From Epiperipatus broadwayi (lineage: Eukaryota; Onychophora; Udeonychophora; Euonychophora; Peripatidae): a stretch of 64,000 bases of DNA. Within the stretch, counting starts at the first letter, position 1. The number at the start of each line of letters is the position of its first letter. Below are positions 39,001 to 54,000 of the stretch, one piece after another. The notes beneath the pieces are model-generated. The model did no database searches and had not been told where the DNA came from. It worked only from the letters and a program-made list of their open reading frames with translations. The translations under genes were made by a program, and so were the position numbers. Location of the stretch: contig JAQFVV010012531.1 of assembly GCA_028023455.1 (NCBI GenBank), positions 744,001-808,000 on the forward strand. The letters run 5' to 3'.

Positions 39001-42000
39001 AACGTCAAGATAATGCCGATTTTTTTTATTGCTGCAAATAATATTTTTCTCTCAAAATTAGTTTTTAATGATCAGAGATTTTATTTACAAGTTCTGAAAT
39101 GTGCTAAAAGGTAAACCTCCTGTTTTGTGGCAAAGTGAGGAATGCAAACTTCACCATGACGATTCCTCTGTGAGCAGTCTTGAGTGTGAAACAATTATTA
39201 ATTAAACTCAGCACGATCAAACTTATCTGTCAGTCATATTCTCTCCATCTCTAATTGTTGACTTTTTTTTTTATTCTGTCTTATGAAAAAATGCTTCAAT
39301 TTTTTTTGTTGTTTTAACTGACTTAGAAGTTGTGGGGAAAAAATGTCACAGGTGTTAAAAAGCTTCACTTTGTGTTTCCAGACTACTTTGAAAATTGAAA
39401 AACATGTTTTGACTGGTGTATTGTATTAAAAGGATAGTACTTTGAAGGAGATTAAATTTATAACACTTAAAAGTAATAACTGAAACACAGGCTTATTATA
39501 TACCTGTGTCTATATATGTAATATAGGGTATATGAGCACAGACTTTCACATGACCACCATTCTCCACTCTATCTAATAACACTGATATACTCAAGCACAT
39601 ATATGCTGAAAAGATAAATAATCACCAATATATGTATTTCATGCTAAACCAGCAATCATCAGTTGGTCCAGATTATCATCTCCCACACATATATACTATA
39701 AGTGCTCAGATATATATTAAGATAGACAATCTTCATACTTTAATGGACAGGCTCCAATCTACTACACACTCCAACTCTTCAACCATCCATCCAATTGAAA
39801 ATCTGATGATGGAATGCTCGAAGGCCACCCTGAGGCTGAGATTCTTGTCACACCCATGTTGACCCAAAGTCAATCTGAATCCCACATGTACAGGACATAA
39901 TCCATTAAATACATATGCAAGGATGGGCAGACATCTCTATAATGTAATAACTGAAACACAGGCTTATTATATACCTGTGTCTATATATGTAATATAGGGT
40001 ATATGAGCACAGACTTTCACATGACCTCCACTCTATCTAAATATATATCTGAGCACTTATAGTATATATGTGTGGGAGATGATAATCTGGACCAACTGAT
40101 GATTGCTGGTTTAGCATGAAATACGTATATTGGTGATTATTTATCTTTTCAGCATATATGTGCTTGAGTGTATCAGTGTTATTAAATAGAGTGGAGAGTA
40201 GTGGTCATGTGAAAGTCTGTGCTCATATACCCTATATAACACTTAAAAGATAAATAAACATTTTTTTATTATAAAATTCCAGTTATTTTTGTGTTCCCTC
40301 TCATATATATAATTAATTGTTTGCATTGAACTAATGTTAAATTACTCATCTTGTTACCATGTTATTGTTTCCTGTGTATATTTCTTATTCTACTTGCAAA
40401 AGATTTATTCTGATTTTAGTCAAGTTTATAACACAATAAAATGTCAAATAAGTTATCTGGAGTTCTAACAGAACAAGAAATTGAAAAAAGTTATAATTCT
40501 GAGAGTGAAAAACCTAAAACTTCTGATTTTACATTAAGTTTTAATGTTAACTATCCAAACACTTGGCCAAAAATTATGAATATAAAAAATTAGTTGAAAA
40601 TTCTATTAGTCAGGTAGTTCAGTAAGTATTTTCCTAAAGACGAATTGTAGAGAGAAAATTTCTAGAAATTTTTGTATGGCTGCTAAAACCAGAACAGTTA
40701 ATATGTAAATAAAAAAGTAAAAGCATAAATAATAAAAAACAATTATAATTTTTGTAATCTTCTATTGTTTCTACATCTTTTGTTAAATACAATTTTATAG
40801 AATTTGTTTTGTTTTAACTCACAAGTTGTATTTTATGGAGTATTTGCAGTGCTGGAATTCAATTTTTACCTGTACAGTGGATCTTCTTATATATATATAA
40901 AGACCTTTATTTTTTTTAGTCAAAAAAAAAATCTGCTTTTGTTAGCATTTAATGATTTTAATTGTAAAAACAAATTCAATTTGGTTTATGATAATGAAGA
41001 AAGATTGAATTTCTTAATTTATTATATTATATTATATGTTGTAAATTTATGACATTTATATATAAAAGACTCTCAGGATTATTTGATTTTAGAAATCCTG
41101 GTTGCAATATTTTTAAGTTTTTTTTTCTGCTGATTATGGAAGAAAATTCTTGAAATTTTTAAAAAAATCCTTATCATTGATGTACATTTTTATTAATTGT
41201 CACTGATGTATTTTTACAATTTAGCAATTGATATCTAAAAGTCTATTTGAATACTAGTTGAATATCAACTTATATATATATATATATTTTCATATGTTAT
41301 CTTTATATTCATTAAGTCTTTCTGATTTAATTGTAATACATATCTGGATCTTAGTAAACTTGAGAATTTCAATAATAAGCTAAAAATTTTATTTTCATTT
41401 AAGCAATCGAGCTACACATCAAATATTGATTAAGAAAATGGTATCTATCTATTCTTAACTAGAATTTTTAAAACAGAAAAATGCGTACACTCTTACATCT
41501 GAAAGTAGTCTGTTGAATACTGCTTTTTTTTTCATTATTTCTCAAGGCTTTTTGCCCTGGGTTATTTTTTTTGAATGGTTGTTTTATCTTACATATCTTT
41601 ATATTTAGATATAGCTCACTTTTTTTTTTTTTCATTATCCTCATAAATTTTCCTAATCTATTTCATTACATTTACTGGTTTGTTCAGTTCAGTTAATTTT
41701 AGGTATTAGAGTGAAAGATCTACTGACTAAATAGGCTTTTAATAAAAATAGATTATTGCACACTTCATTTAAGTGGGAATTATTAAAAATAGTTGTTAAA
41801 TGTTTGCTTTGTGCCTTATGTGAAACCTAAACTTGAATGATTAGTAAATAAGTTGGGAGAAGTACAAAAGCTTTTTAGATGTATTTTTGAAGGACAATAT
41901 AAAAGGTATAAAGGACAGATAGAGCAATACTAAAATATTGAAGTGGTTTAAATGGAAAATATTGAAGAAAAGTGTTGCAAAAAAAGAATTGTATTGGATA

Positions 42001-45000
42001 TACAGGAATGCCTCGATTACTGCTGTTAATTGATTCTGGCAATATCCCACACTGTTTGAAATCATACTAATCGAGGAATGAAAGCTATAGGAAAAATGGT
42101 AATTGGTTCCAAAAAATTTTTTTGTCAGCACTTTTTTCAATTATCAATATATTAATGATGATTTCCATGTTTGAAATAAATAATAAAATGATATGAATAA
42201 ATAATAAAACAACATAAATAAATTTAAAAGCTTTTATTAATGTATAATTGAATAAAAAAATGTACTGTATATTTTTTTAAAGATTTTATTTTTTATTACC
42301 AAAAAATTGCAGTATTTATATCTGCACTGGTTTCTTCTTTGGCCTCTTCTATTTGTTGATATTTGGGCAAATTGTAAAGCTACATTCAATATTTGGATCA
42401 ACATCTGTAATATGGTCAGAAAGAGTTTCAACAATGTTAGTAATTTTCTCAAGTTCTACGGTTATTATTTCTTTTGTAGGAACTTCATGTTATCTAAGTT
42501 GGTCTCATCTTCTTCGTAGACTCATTGGTCTTCTATATTAATAAGAGTTTCATTATCCAAGTCTTTTGTATTTGATTCAATACACTCAACCACATTGGTG
42601 GAATTTAATTCTTCAAAACCAAGTTCTTTTCCATTTTCTACTATGTTATTCATAGCTTCAGCAAAATGGGCTTTGAAACCAATGAAATCATTTGCACAAT
42701 GTGGTATGTTTCCATACTGCCCTCATATTACTGGCTGCAACTTCAAGCCATGCTTCTCCTATGTTTCAATAGCATTTCCCCCCATTGTGGCTTTTATGGC
42801 TTGTGCGAAAGTTTTGCACTAATAATAGGCCTTAAAAGTTGCAATGATACCTTGGTCCATTAGCTGAATTAATGAAGTGCTATTTGGTGGAAGAAAATTT
42901 ATTTTTATGTGTTCATTTAAAGCACAAAGTCCAGTTGAATGACCTGGTACATTATCTAAGAGCAATAAAATCAAAACCATTTTCTCTGCAATAACACTGC
43001 TGTAGGATAAAAGTAGTTGATAAACTAATCTTCGAATAAATTTTTTGTGACCCATGCTTTTTTATTTGAGCGCCACAATACAGGGAGAGTGTTCTTTGAT
43101 AAACCTTTAAAACATCTAGGATTTTCAGCATGGTACACAAGCATCAGTTTTAATTTGAAATCTGCTGCATTTCCATTCAATAAAAGTGTTAGGTGATCTT
43201 TTGAAATTTTATATCCGAGGCATACATTTTCATTTGCTGCTATATAAGTTTGTGTTGGTAATTTTTTCCAAAACATTTCTATTTTGTCAACATTAAATAT
43301 TTGCTCATCTTTATAGCCTCCTTTTACTATAATTTCATTTAATTCCTGAGAATATTTTAAAGCAGCTTCTTTATCTGCACTTGCACTTTCACCTATAATA
43401 TGGACATTATGAATGCCAGTTCTCTTTTTAAAATGAAAAAACCATACCCACGATTTGCTGTAAAAATTTCACTAGTTTCCCTGCTTCTTCATTTTCTGTT
43501 TTTTGATTTTTCTTTCGTCATTGCAGAGACTAAGTGCTTTGTCTTGAATTTCCATTTGACTTAAAGGAATTCTTTTTTGATTTAAATCTTCAACCCATAT
43601 CTACCATCAGACTGCTTCTGTTTTTAATTATTGATTTAGATAAATAAGATGCTGTAGCTATACCATGTGATTTATATTGATCTTTTTAATAATTTGTCTA
43701 ACTGATGATTTGTTCATTTTTTTTCCATGGCCTGTTTTAGCAAAGGAAGCATGTTCTTCATGAAGCTTTATTATACCAAGTTTTTATTCTAATGTTAACC
43801 ACTTATGTGTGCTATTTCTAGAAGAACTTTTTTTTTTTTTGCACTCATGGTTGTTTAGTTGTTTATAAAAGGAGTGATTATAATTTTTTAAAAGCTGAAA
43901 ATGATGAATAACACAATTTTTAGTGGATTATTGTTCTATTGTTTTATTACTGTACTATAGTGAAACCGTACTAATTGAGGCATTCCTGTATATTTAAAGC
44001 TGAAGAAAATTAAGAATAGAAAAAAAAAGTTGATTGATGATTACAAGTAATATGGTAACTATGACTAAAAGTAAAGTAGTGGACAGAAAGATTTGAAGAG
44101 AGTTGTCATTAATGTAGATCTGCCTTTTTCAGAGGTTAACCAGTATTGTGAGTGTGTGCTGATTCTTCAGAGTGAAAGGTATTTTGTAATTTTATGACTT
44201 CTGATATAATTTAAGGATAGATAGATCACATTTTGGATATTAATCATAAATAGCTTTTGAATGTAAAATGGAATGTGAAAGAAGAAAATCTCGGTGATAT
44301 AGTGATGGACTTGAGAAGTAACAGTTTCTGGCTCAAAACTTAAGTCAATTATTTTGGTGCTCTCCTGATGAATAAATCATTTGATATATATTATCATTTT
44401 TAAATATTGACATGCTATTTCTAGATGAAAGTCTTTGCAATAGTTCTTCATTCTCAACCTTTCCACAAACATTACAATAAATGTTATAACTTCATTCGTC
44501 ATTCTCACATATGTTTTTTTCTAGGTTTTTAAAAAAAAATGGATCCATTTTAGGATTTGAGTTAACTATCTGCTGTCATTTCTTCTAGAAACATGTCTAT
44601 TGAATCTATATTTGCTTCTTGTTTTTAATTATTTCTAAAAATAAAAAAAACATTGCAATTTATTTGTGATTGTTTCTTATTTTATTTTATTTTAAATAAA
44701 ATGATTTTTTTTAAAAATCATTATCAAAATATTGGTCGTTTTAGAAACTATAATCATTAAAATCAATTGCATAGTCATAGATGTAATTTAGTTTTATGTA
44801 TAATAATTGCAACACAATTGTCTAATATACAATTTATTTTATATGTCATATTTATTGCTAATATTTTAATAATAATATAATGTTGTTGTTTTTTTTTAGG
44901 GTATAATGTTGGTATACGATATCAGTTATTTAAAAACTTTTGAAAATATCAAAAACTGGATTAGGAATATTGAAGAAGTAAGAGAAAATGTTTCTTCTGT

Positions 45001-48000
45001 GTTTTTATTTAAATAATCCATTATTACTTATAAGTTTATTATTAATCTATTTATAAATTTAGATAAAAAGAACTAGCTTTGAATTTATTTTTTAAAACAC
45101 AACTTACAAACAAAACAAAGTAGCACATAATTATCAGTTTGCTTTCATCATCTGCATTAGGAACAATAATCTACTTCATAGCTATCTATTTTAAATTTGA
45201 CTTATCAATGATCATTATATAATTATGCTACATTCAAATCCTAGATTAGTTTTTATCTATTAGTTTTCATCAGTGAGGCTTATTGGAGGATACCTAATAT
45301 CCAGGAGTTTTTTTTTTACTTTTTTTAAATTATCCAAGTGAATAAGTTGAGATTTAAATCAATTCAATGCTTTGAACCCAAAACAAATTTTTTGTAGAAT
45401 TATATACTTGTGACATTTGCTTGGTCAGCAACTAAGGTTATAGAAATATGTAGTTGATAGCCTAATATCAAGTCTTTATAGCTATATAAGCAGATTGGCT
45501 TAAATTAAAAAGCTTAATCTACTTATATCTCCAGTTATTATTTTGTATAATATAGTGGAACCACCACATTTACTGTCTCAATATTTTCTATACACTATTC
45601 AAAAAAAATGTAAACAAAAAAACATTAAAATTTGTGACCTAATTAGAAAATTTTATATTTTTCTGTTGGCAGCTATCATTTTCTTGTCTTGCACACACAT
45701 TGTGTCATGATAATCAAAGTCAGATTAAATTTTTTCACTTTTTTTTCAAAAATTTCAAATTTCATTTGAAAGCATAAAGTTAATGATCACAGCAATTCTG
45801 TCAGACTTAAAAGAATTCATGAAGTTCTTCCTTTAAGTGTTAAAATGTATGTAAATATTTAATTGTAAAAAAAAAAAAAATCATTTGAAAATCTATTGTT
45901 GTATTAATAAGAAAGAAATGTTCATTTAAGAAATAATGAAAAAAGCAAAATAAATTGATTGAACTTGAACAATTATCAGAAAAAAAAGATACAGTAAGTT
46001 TTATTATTATTTTTTGAAGGTGTGTGAGCACATATAGAAGTCACTTCTTGTATATATAAATACATTATATTATTATTTTATTGTCTTTTTAATAACTACA
46101 TTATTATTTTTATTTTTATTGATAATATTGATTTGAATATGTAACAAATCTTTTAAATTAGAGTGTCTTATAGGTATATGTTTGTATATATGTGTGTGTG
46201 TTGAAAAGTACTTAAGCATAAGACGTTCTATAAATAATACACATTGTAAACAAAGTATCATAAACAAAGTATGAACTATTATCTGCTAATTTGCACCTTC
46301 TGCTAAGGTGTTTGAAACTAAATATAGTGAATATGTGGCTTTTATAAAAGAAGTAAAAAGTAGTTATTAGAAGTGTGGCTATAATCTAGTCTTCTTCATT
46401 AATATAGAACAGTATTCAGAAACTAGTCTGAGGAACAAGTAAATTCTATTTTTAAAAAATTATTTTTTTCGATAATATTTGAATACCTCCTGAATCTTTC
46501 AATTTATTTGTACATATGTGTGTGTGGTTAAAATTTTTATATTCGTACAGGACAGTACAATAAATAATATATATTGTAAACAAAACATCATAAAGTGAGC
46601 TACTGTTCACTAATTTATATTATCTACTAAGAGATTAGGAACAAAATATAAAAGAAGTAAAAGTAGTTGTTGGAAGTGTGGGTATAATCCAGTGCTCTTC
46701 ATTAATGAATTTTATAGTCAGAAATGTAGCACAAAACAATTATAAATTGACCTTTTTAACTTGTCTCTCATTCTATCAGAGACTAAATTTTTTTAAATGT
46801 CTATCATTGGCAACAATGCTTGTATGATATCAAGATATATATATTATTTAGTATTAGCTAGAATAAGAATTCCATTAAAATTTTTGATGTCGTTCTAGTT
46901 TAGAAATTGAGATGTTAGAATACCACTAACAATTAAGCATCTTAATTTCGTCATAGAATTCTGCATGATTTATTGTTATAGTGAAAAGTCAAGGTTCTTG
47001 GATCCAGCTTTGTCTCTTCTGGTCCTTGAACTTCTGAACTCCAGAGCCTTAAACCATTCAATTGGTTACTTTTTTTTTTGTCATTTTTTTCAGTGAACCT
47101 AATAATACATAACATAAGTGAAGTAATATTGAAGAAATAAATGAAATAATTTGCTAATATTGATAGGCATGTAAAGTTTTGGTGTAGCCCTAAATATTCA
47201 ATAAATTCTGCAAAGGGTGGTTGGCTAGACATAATACTTTGTTAGTGTCTTCTCTTTTGGACAAACAATAACCTTCATAAATAATAAATAGAAGAATTAA
47301 GACTATTTGGAGTGTATTTGATAGGAAGTATATATATATATATATAGAAGGATTAATGTTTTGACTATATTTCATTGGATTTATATGTACAAGATTAAAG
47401 TGATATGCAATATGCTTAAATTAATTTAAGAATTATAAAGTCATGGAAAATGTTTTGTAGGAATAATATATAGAGTTAAAAAAGCAGTGACAGTGTTATA
47501 TTAGAATTAATATTGTAGAATTTTGATAACATGGAATGTGTTTTATAGAATTATTTTCAAAAGGAGTCATGTTGTCATTGAAAATGTTTGGTCAGATTAT
47601 TATATAGAATTAAAGAAGCATTAGAGAAAATTAATATCATAGAAATAAGATAATATGGAATATGTTTATAAAATGAATATAAAGAAGAATTAAGATTGCA
47701 TGGAATATGTTTGACCGTGTCAGTATATTCAGATGATTTGGAGAGTTTTATAGGATTAATATATATGATGAATATTATGGATTGTGTTTATAGGATTAAT
47801 ATATAAAAGAAATTAAGATTATATGGGGTATTTGATAAAATTAGTATACATGAAATGTGGTTATAGTATTGTATTAATACATAAGAATTAAAATATGGAT
47901 TGTATTAGGTAGCATATTACATAGAAGAATTAAGAAAATATTTTTTTGGATTAATATATTTGTAGTAGAAATGACATAGCATAGAATGAGTTTGATATGA

Positions 48001-51000
48001 CAGATGACTTGAAGTATGTTTGATACTGGAAATATATAGTATTAAGAAGACATGGAATATATTGGTTGGATTAATATGTAGTCAATCAAAATATGTTAGT
48101 GATAGGGTTAATATAAAGAAATATTAAGATTACATGGAGTATTTTGGATTAGGATAATGTTTAGAAAAATTAAATCAAATACAGTTAATTGCTTGGGAGT
48201 GCATAAGAAGTTTATAAGTGACAAAGCATGAATCTTGAAATCACAGTCTTCCCCCCTACCACTGTTTTTAAACCATGCAGGACAGTTGAATATGTTTGAT
48301 ATAATTGATAAATATAATTATAAAGATTTTATGGAATTTGTTGTATGCAGGTACAATATCATTAATCTGGCATATATGATTTCTGAACCTTTCTGGATTG
48401 GCTTCTTTTCCAGATTAAGAATACAGTATTTCAGCATTATACTTCTTACCTCCCTTTATTATAAATATTTCGTATTTTTGAAACACCTTGGAAACTTAAA
48501 TATTAAAATTAATAAATATATATTAATTTTAATATATGTAATTATATAATTGAATATTTATAAATCAGATATATTTTAAAAATTTTATCCACTTAGTAGT
48601 GCTTTCGATTATCCTTGTAGTCTTTGTCAACTAATAATTTGAAAGGCTAACCTTCCCACAATTCCATGATCTTAACATTTGCTGCAGTATATGTAGTATA
48701 TACATACATTCTGTAAATTTATTTATCTGTTATGAAGAAAAAAAAAGAATAAAAATTTACTGATTAACTGATCCATCCTTTTTTTTTTTAATTAACTGGT
48801 TTTAAAAACTTTTAAATTTTATTATGTAGTTGATTTAGACGTAAGTTTCTGATTCTGCCTTTTAAATTCTTATTCATCCTCCCTTCATACTAAATAGTGT
48901 TTTTTGTTGTTGTTATTTATATTTCATTAAGAAATATTCTTTTTCTTCTTTGAAGAGAATGGTTTAGATATAAAAAATTTCAGACTTTATTAATATTCTT
49001 CATTTTATTTTTTATTCAAAGAGATGAAAATGATTTTTACTTTTTAGCTTGGAAAATAAATCTGAGTTTTTAAATAAAAATAAGATATTTGTATCAATTA
49101 GGTTTTTTAAGAAGATACAGAAAAGTCCTCTATTTTATGTAAACCTGTCTTAAATAAACTCAGACCCATATAAGCATTTTCCAGTTATATTTAAAAAATT
49201 AAATGTCCAAAACAATCCAGATCTCATTTCTTATTTCTCTCATGCTGTATAAACTTTTAGTAATATTTGTTTTCATTTATTTAAAAATATTTTTTTATTC
49301 GGTACTATAACTATTGGTGAACATGCACTGAAAGTAGAATCTGACTTATGTAAAATTTAATTTATGTGTTAAGTCCTAGAATGACTGTTATATAAGTGCA
49401 TTGTATGTATTTCTTTAAATATATATATTAATTTATTTTAAAATATATATATATATACAACATATTAATTTATTTACTATATTGCTTTTTTTGGTGTTCA
49501 GAATTAAATAATAATATTATTTAAGTAAGTCAATCCAAATAGTAAAAGTTACCAATCATAAAGATCCAGATTAAAGTATTTTGAATATATGGAAAATAAA
49601 ATGTGTTTGATAAATTTAGTATATGTAAAAAATAAGCTTAAATATTTTGATAAGATTAATTTAAAGAATTAAGATGGCTTTTAAGTTTTGTAGGATTAAT
49701 ATAAATAAGTATTGACAGTATGTGTGATAAATTAATATATTATCGTCAACTATTATCAGTCCACTGCAGAATGAAGGTCTCTCCAAGTTTAATCCATCTT
49801 CTCCGATCTCTTGCCTCTCTTTTCCGCATCACCTCTATACACTTTCTTATTTTATCCATCCATCTCACATGTGATCTCTTTCTGGGTCTTTTACAATATT
49901 TTGGAATCCAGTTTATTATTTCAGTTGTCTATCTATTATCATCTCTTTTAGAAATATGTCCAGCCCAACTCGTTTTTTAATCCTTTCAATGATGTCAGTA
50001 ACATCTGTTTGTTCTCTTACCCAGTTACTCTTAACATGCATTTCTCCATACTTCTTTGAATGGTCTGAAGTCCCAATATTGCTCTTTTATTAAGTGTTCA
50101 AATCTCAGATCCATAAGTAAGAACTGGTAAAACACATTTATTAAAAGCCTTCCTCTTCAAACACATAGGCATATTTCCTTTTAGTATTAAGTTATTTTTA
50201 CCAAAAGCACTCCAATCAAGTTTAATTCTATGATTGATTTCATACATTATGTTTCCATCATGTAGTAATAATCTGACCAAGGTATTTGTAGTTATTAACT
50301 CTTTCTAACTCATCATAATCAATCTTTATTTTCATCTTTTGAGAAAACTCATTGAACATTACTTTAGTTACTTTTAGTCCTACTTTTTTTTTTTTAATCT
50401 GATAACTCTTGCAACATTTCCTGAAATGCTGAAGTATTATTTGCAAAAACAATTACATCATCTGCAAAATCTAAATGACTTAAATAATCTTTCCTTTAGC
50501 ATCCCATTTTAATCCACAAAGTACTTCTTGCAGAACTGTTATAAAAAGTTTTGGAAATGTACTTCTCAATGTTAACCTTCTTGGGATCATTATGTAATCT
50601 AATTGTTGCTGTTGCATTTTTATTAATATTCTTCGGAATATGATAATATCTTGAGTCTATACCTTATTAATCCAATGCTTTAATCACTGAAGATATGCTA
50701 TAGAATCAAATGACTTTTTGTAATCTACAAATCCAAAGCATAATGCCAACTCATATTCATTGGTTCTTTCTATAATTTCTCTTAATACTTGGATGTGATC
50801 CATTGTATTAAAACCATTTTTAAATCCAGCTTGTTTTTTTTTTTTTTTGGTTGGTCGAAATCCTGTTCTTTGTAAATGAGTTGTAATTATCTTGGTAACA
50901 CTTTTATATAAAGTCAATAAAAGACTGATATGTCTGTACTTTCTAATATCTTCTTTATCATTTTTTTTAAATATTAATATTAAAACTGCATTCTTCCAAT

Positions 51001-54000
51001 TATCTGGTAACATTTTTATCATTTAGACATTTGGTATATAACTTTGTCAAAAAATATTCTGTTTCTTTGTCTGCTTCTTTTAAGATATCGATTATAATTC
51101 CATCATTATCAGGAGCTTTTTCCTTCTTCATAAATTTAGTTACGTGTCCCACTTCTTCATTCAAAATTCTGAGCAATTCAGAAGATATGATAGGTATTGA
51201 AGGTACTTGTTCTTTATTACTATATAATTCTTGATAGAACTCTTCTACCCATTTCATGATGTCATTTCTCTTTTTATTAATAGTTTCATCTTTTTCTCTT
51301 ATTGCAGATATGTTTCCTACCAATACCAAAATTCTTGACACATTTATTTTCTTTTTTATCTTGTCTAGCCAATTCACAATTATACTCTCTTATATCATTA
51401 TCAACTCTTTTTCTTGCCATTTTACAAAATTTGAGATATTTAATTTTTCTTAATGCATCATTTTTATATTTTTTCATATTCCTTCTTTTCTTCATAAATT
51501 CTCTAGTCTAAGTAGAAATTTTATTGGTCAATTGCTGCTTTTTTTTTGAAACAGCTATCATTATTGCAGTTTTTAAAATCATATGAGTTATTTTCCTATT
51601 AATTAATTTCATTCAAATCTGAATCATGTTCAAATCTGCTAATACTTGAAAATGATTTGCAAGTTTTAATTCAAATTCATTAGAGTGTTTCTGAGATTAG
51701 GAATATCAATTGTGAATATTGTTTTTCTTAATAATTTATGTCTCTAGTTTTGCATTAACGTGTATCTTACATCTCCCTAATCAATGATTATTTCCTGTGT
51801 TGAATTTATTAAGAATATTACAATCTTGAAATATGTATTTTCTGTTAGTCAAAATATAATCCAATTCTGCTGTATCTTCATTTGGATGCTTCCATGTCCA
51901 TTTCCTTTTAACATTTTTCTCAAAAAAAAAATTAGAATATAAAGTTTCTCTTTTTCTGAAAACTCCACAAGTCTATGCCCTCTGCCATTTCTATTACCAT
52001 AGCCAAATTTATCTATAGTGCTTTCATCTTTCAATTGTTTACCAATTCTAGCATCAAAGTCTCCCATAACAATTTTAAATATTGTTTATCTGATCAAACT
52101 TTTATATGTCCATATAAAAATCCTCTACTACTTTATCACTATAAGAATTTGTTGGGGCATAAACCTGAATTATTTGCATTTGGTATCTGCTATTAAGTTG
52201 AGTAACTAATCTTGCCACTCTATCTGTTACACCATAAATCTCCACAATATTGTTCTTCCACTTTTTATCTATAATGAATAATTCCAATATTTGTGCCTTT
52301 ATAGTAGAGTACTTGTCCTTATTTTTAAATCAATTGTCTTTCCATCTTTTCTTCTAACTTCACAAAGTTCAATAATATCCCTTTTAATATGAGACAGTCT
52401 TTCAATTCTTGCAATATTTCTTCAGTTGAAAGTGATCTGCAGTTGTAAGTACCTAAATAAAAGTCATCATCAAAGTTAGCCTGTGTCCACAATCAGGGGA
52501 TTTTTAGCATCCTCTGCCTTCAATCACCAACTGCTGCTTTGGCTGCTAACTTTTTAGTCTCCTGGGAATAAGGGCCATGATTTATTTTTGTTTTGATTGT
52601 AAATATCTAGTAGAAAAAAAATTTTTTCATTCATACACATATTTATTCTGCTTCATCGGGCCACTTAAGAAGAAAGACCATGGTGTTTCTTAATCTTAAA
52701 CTCAGAGTTAAAAAGCTAATAAACTTATTATGCTGGCTAATGCATGTTGGTGAGCACCCTATCCATATTCTTATTCTATATGAATAATCACTTAGTAATA
52801 ACAGATGCAATGACAAGAACGTATATAGTGGACATTAGGAATTTGCCATACTCAGTTTTTTTAAGGTCTCCAAGAGGAAGCAAAGGGTCTCCTTTTAATT
52901 AACAGCCAACTTTTCTACAGACAATATGTATATATAAATGATCTAGAATGTTTTTCAGGATTAATTTATAAAATAAAAAAAAATGACTTAAAAGAGTGTT
53001 TTATATTAAAATTGCATAAAATATATTTGTTGGATTAATATATAGAAGAAATAAAAAGTCTCAACATAGAGTCTGACAGGATTACTATAAAATAGGATTA
53101 AGATGATATGGATTGCACTCATTAATATATTGAAGAATAAAGATAGCAAGCATACTAATTTATAGAATTATCTAAATAATATTAAGTTTGTGTAGAATAT
53201 GCATAAAACACTTAAGAAGGCATAATACGATTAACATGTATATATACAAGAACTAAGATGACATTGGGTGTGTGAATACACAGTATATTGCAAAGAATGT
53301 GCTTTGTAAGTTTAAATATATAGAAGAATTAAGATGGCCTGGAATGTGTGTAATAGAAATAAACTAAAAATTAAGAAGTACAAACTATTGTTCAGTAAAA
53401 TTATTATTATAATGAAATCTCTGGGTCATTGCTTCACATATGATATTGCTATTGTTTTTTTTGTTTTTTTTATTTTGTATGCTTATTTGGTACTGGAAAT
53501 AAATATTTTTTTTTCCTTATTCTATAGTTCCTTAAAATCACATTCCCTGTTGACAAATCAAAATCCCTAACCAATATTTTATCATGTAGATAGTTTTTTT
53601 TTTTTTTAAAAAAAAGAAATAGCATACAAACTGTTATATATGCATAAACTTATTTTAATTAGTTTCTCATTATCTAATAATGTTCTGATAATTACATTTT
53701 CAAAAATTCTAATCATTAATAGAAAATTATTTATATGATTTTTTAATAAATGACCCAACTTTTTTTTAACTCCAGGATTTATTTAAAAATATATAAAAAG
53801 ATCTTATTGACAAAAAATATTCAAATGATCCTTTTTTATATTTTTCAAAAATCAGTTCAGATTAGAACTGGATTGATTTTTGGAATCAAGTACAAAATTT
53901 GTTCTATCCTCAATTATCTTCTACCCCAAGGTAATGGTTGAATTATCTTAAATTAGCATTAGACCTGCTTTTTTATTAACTTAGCTATTTTTACTATTTG

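Larger units (their letters stand above)
38626..40303 (+). mobile_element. mariner-family transposon, degenerate
   Basis: Terminal inverted repeats TGAGAGGGGACTCAAAAATA (left) and TGAGAGGGAACACAAAAATA (right, reversed) are flanked by TA, the mariner/Tc1 target duplication. The interior holds broken mariner transposase with internal deletions. Without the R-family insertion at 39474-40234 the element would be about 0.9 kb, shorter than a full mariner (about 1.3 kb). It lies 20 bp from the palindrome's right end. Confidence 0.88.
49745..52560 (-). mobile_element. RTE-clade non-LTR retrotransposon (LINE), degenerate
   Basis: On the minus strand this reads as an APE-type endonuclease followed by a reverse transcriptase, the order of RTE-clade LINEs. 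The 5' part starts near 52560 ([20 protein letters not shown]), and the 3' part ends near 49745 (EMDG, then WRDLHSAVD). It is nearly full length for RTE (about 3 kb) but has many frameshifts and stops. It appears inserted into a minisatellite array present on both sides. Confidence 0.88.

Noticed and set aside
42307-42863. Plus-strand open frames of 62-75 codons
   Set aside because: They are antisense shadows of the Tigger transposase remnant on the minus strand.
47290-48190. CRISPR-like array
   Set aside because: The repeats are degenerate with no constant repeat and unique spacers, and the context is a eukaryotic intron.
51031-52209. Plus-strand open frames of 63-73 codons
   Set aside because: They are antisense to the RTE endonuclease and reverse transcriptase and have no independent support.
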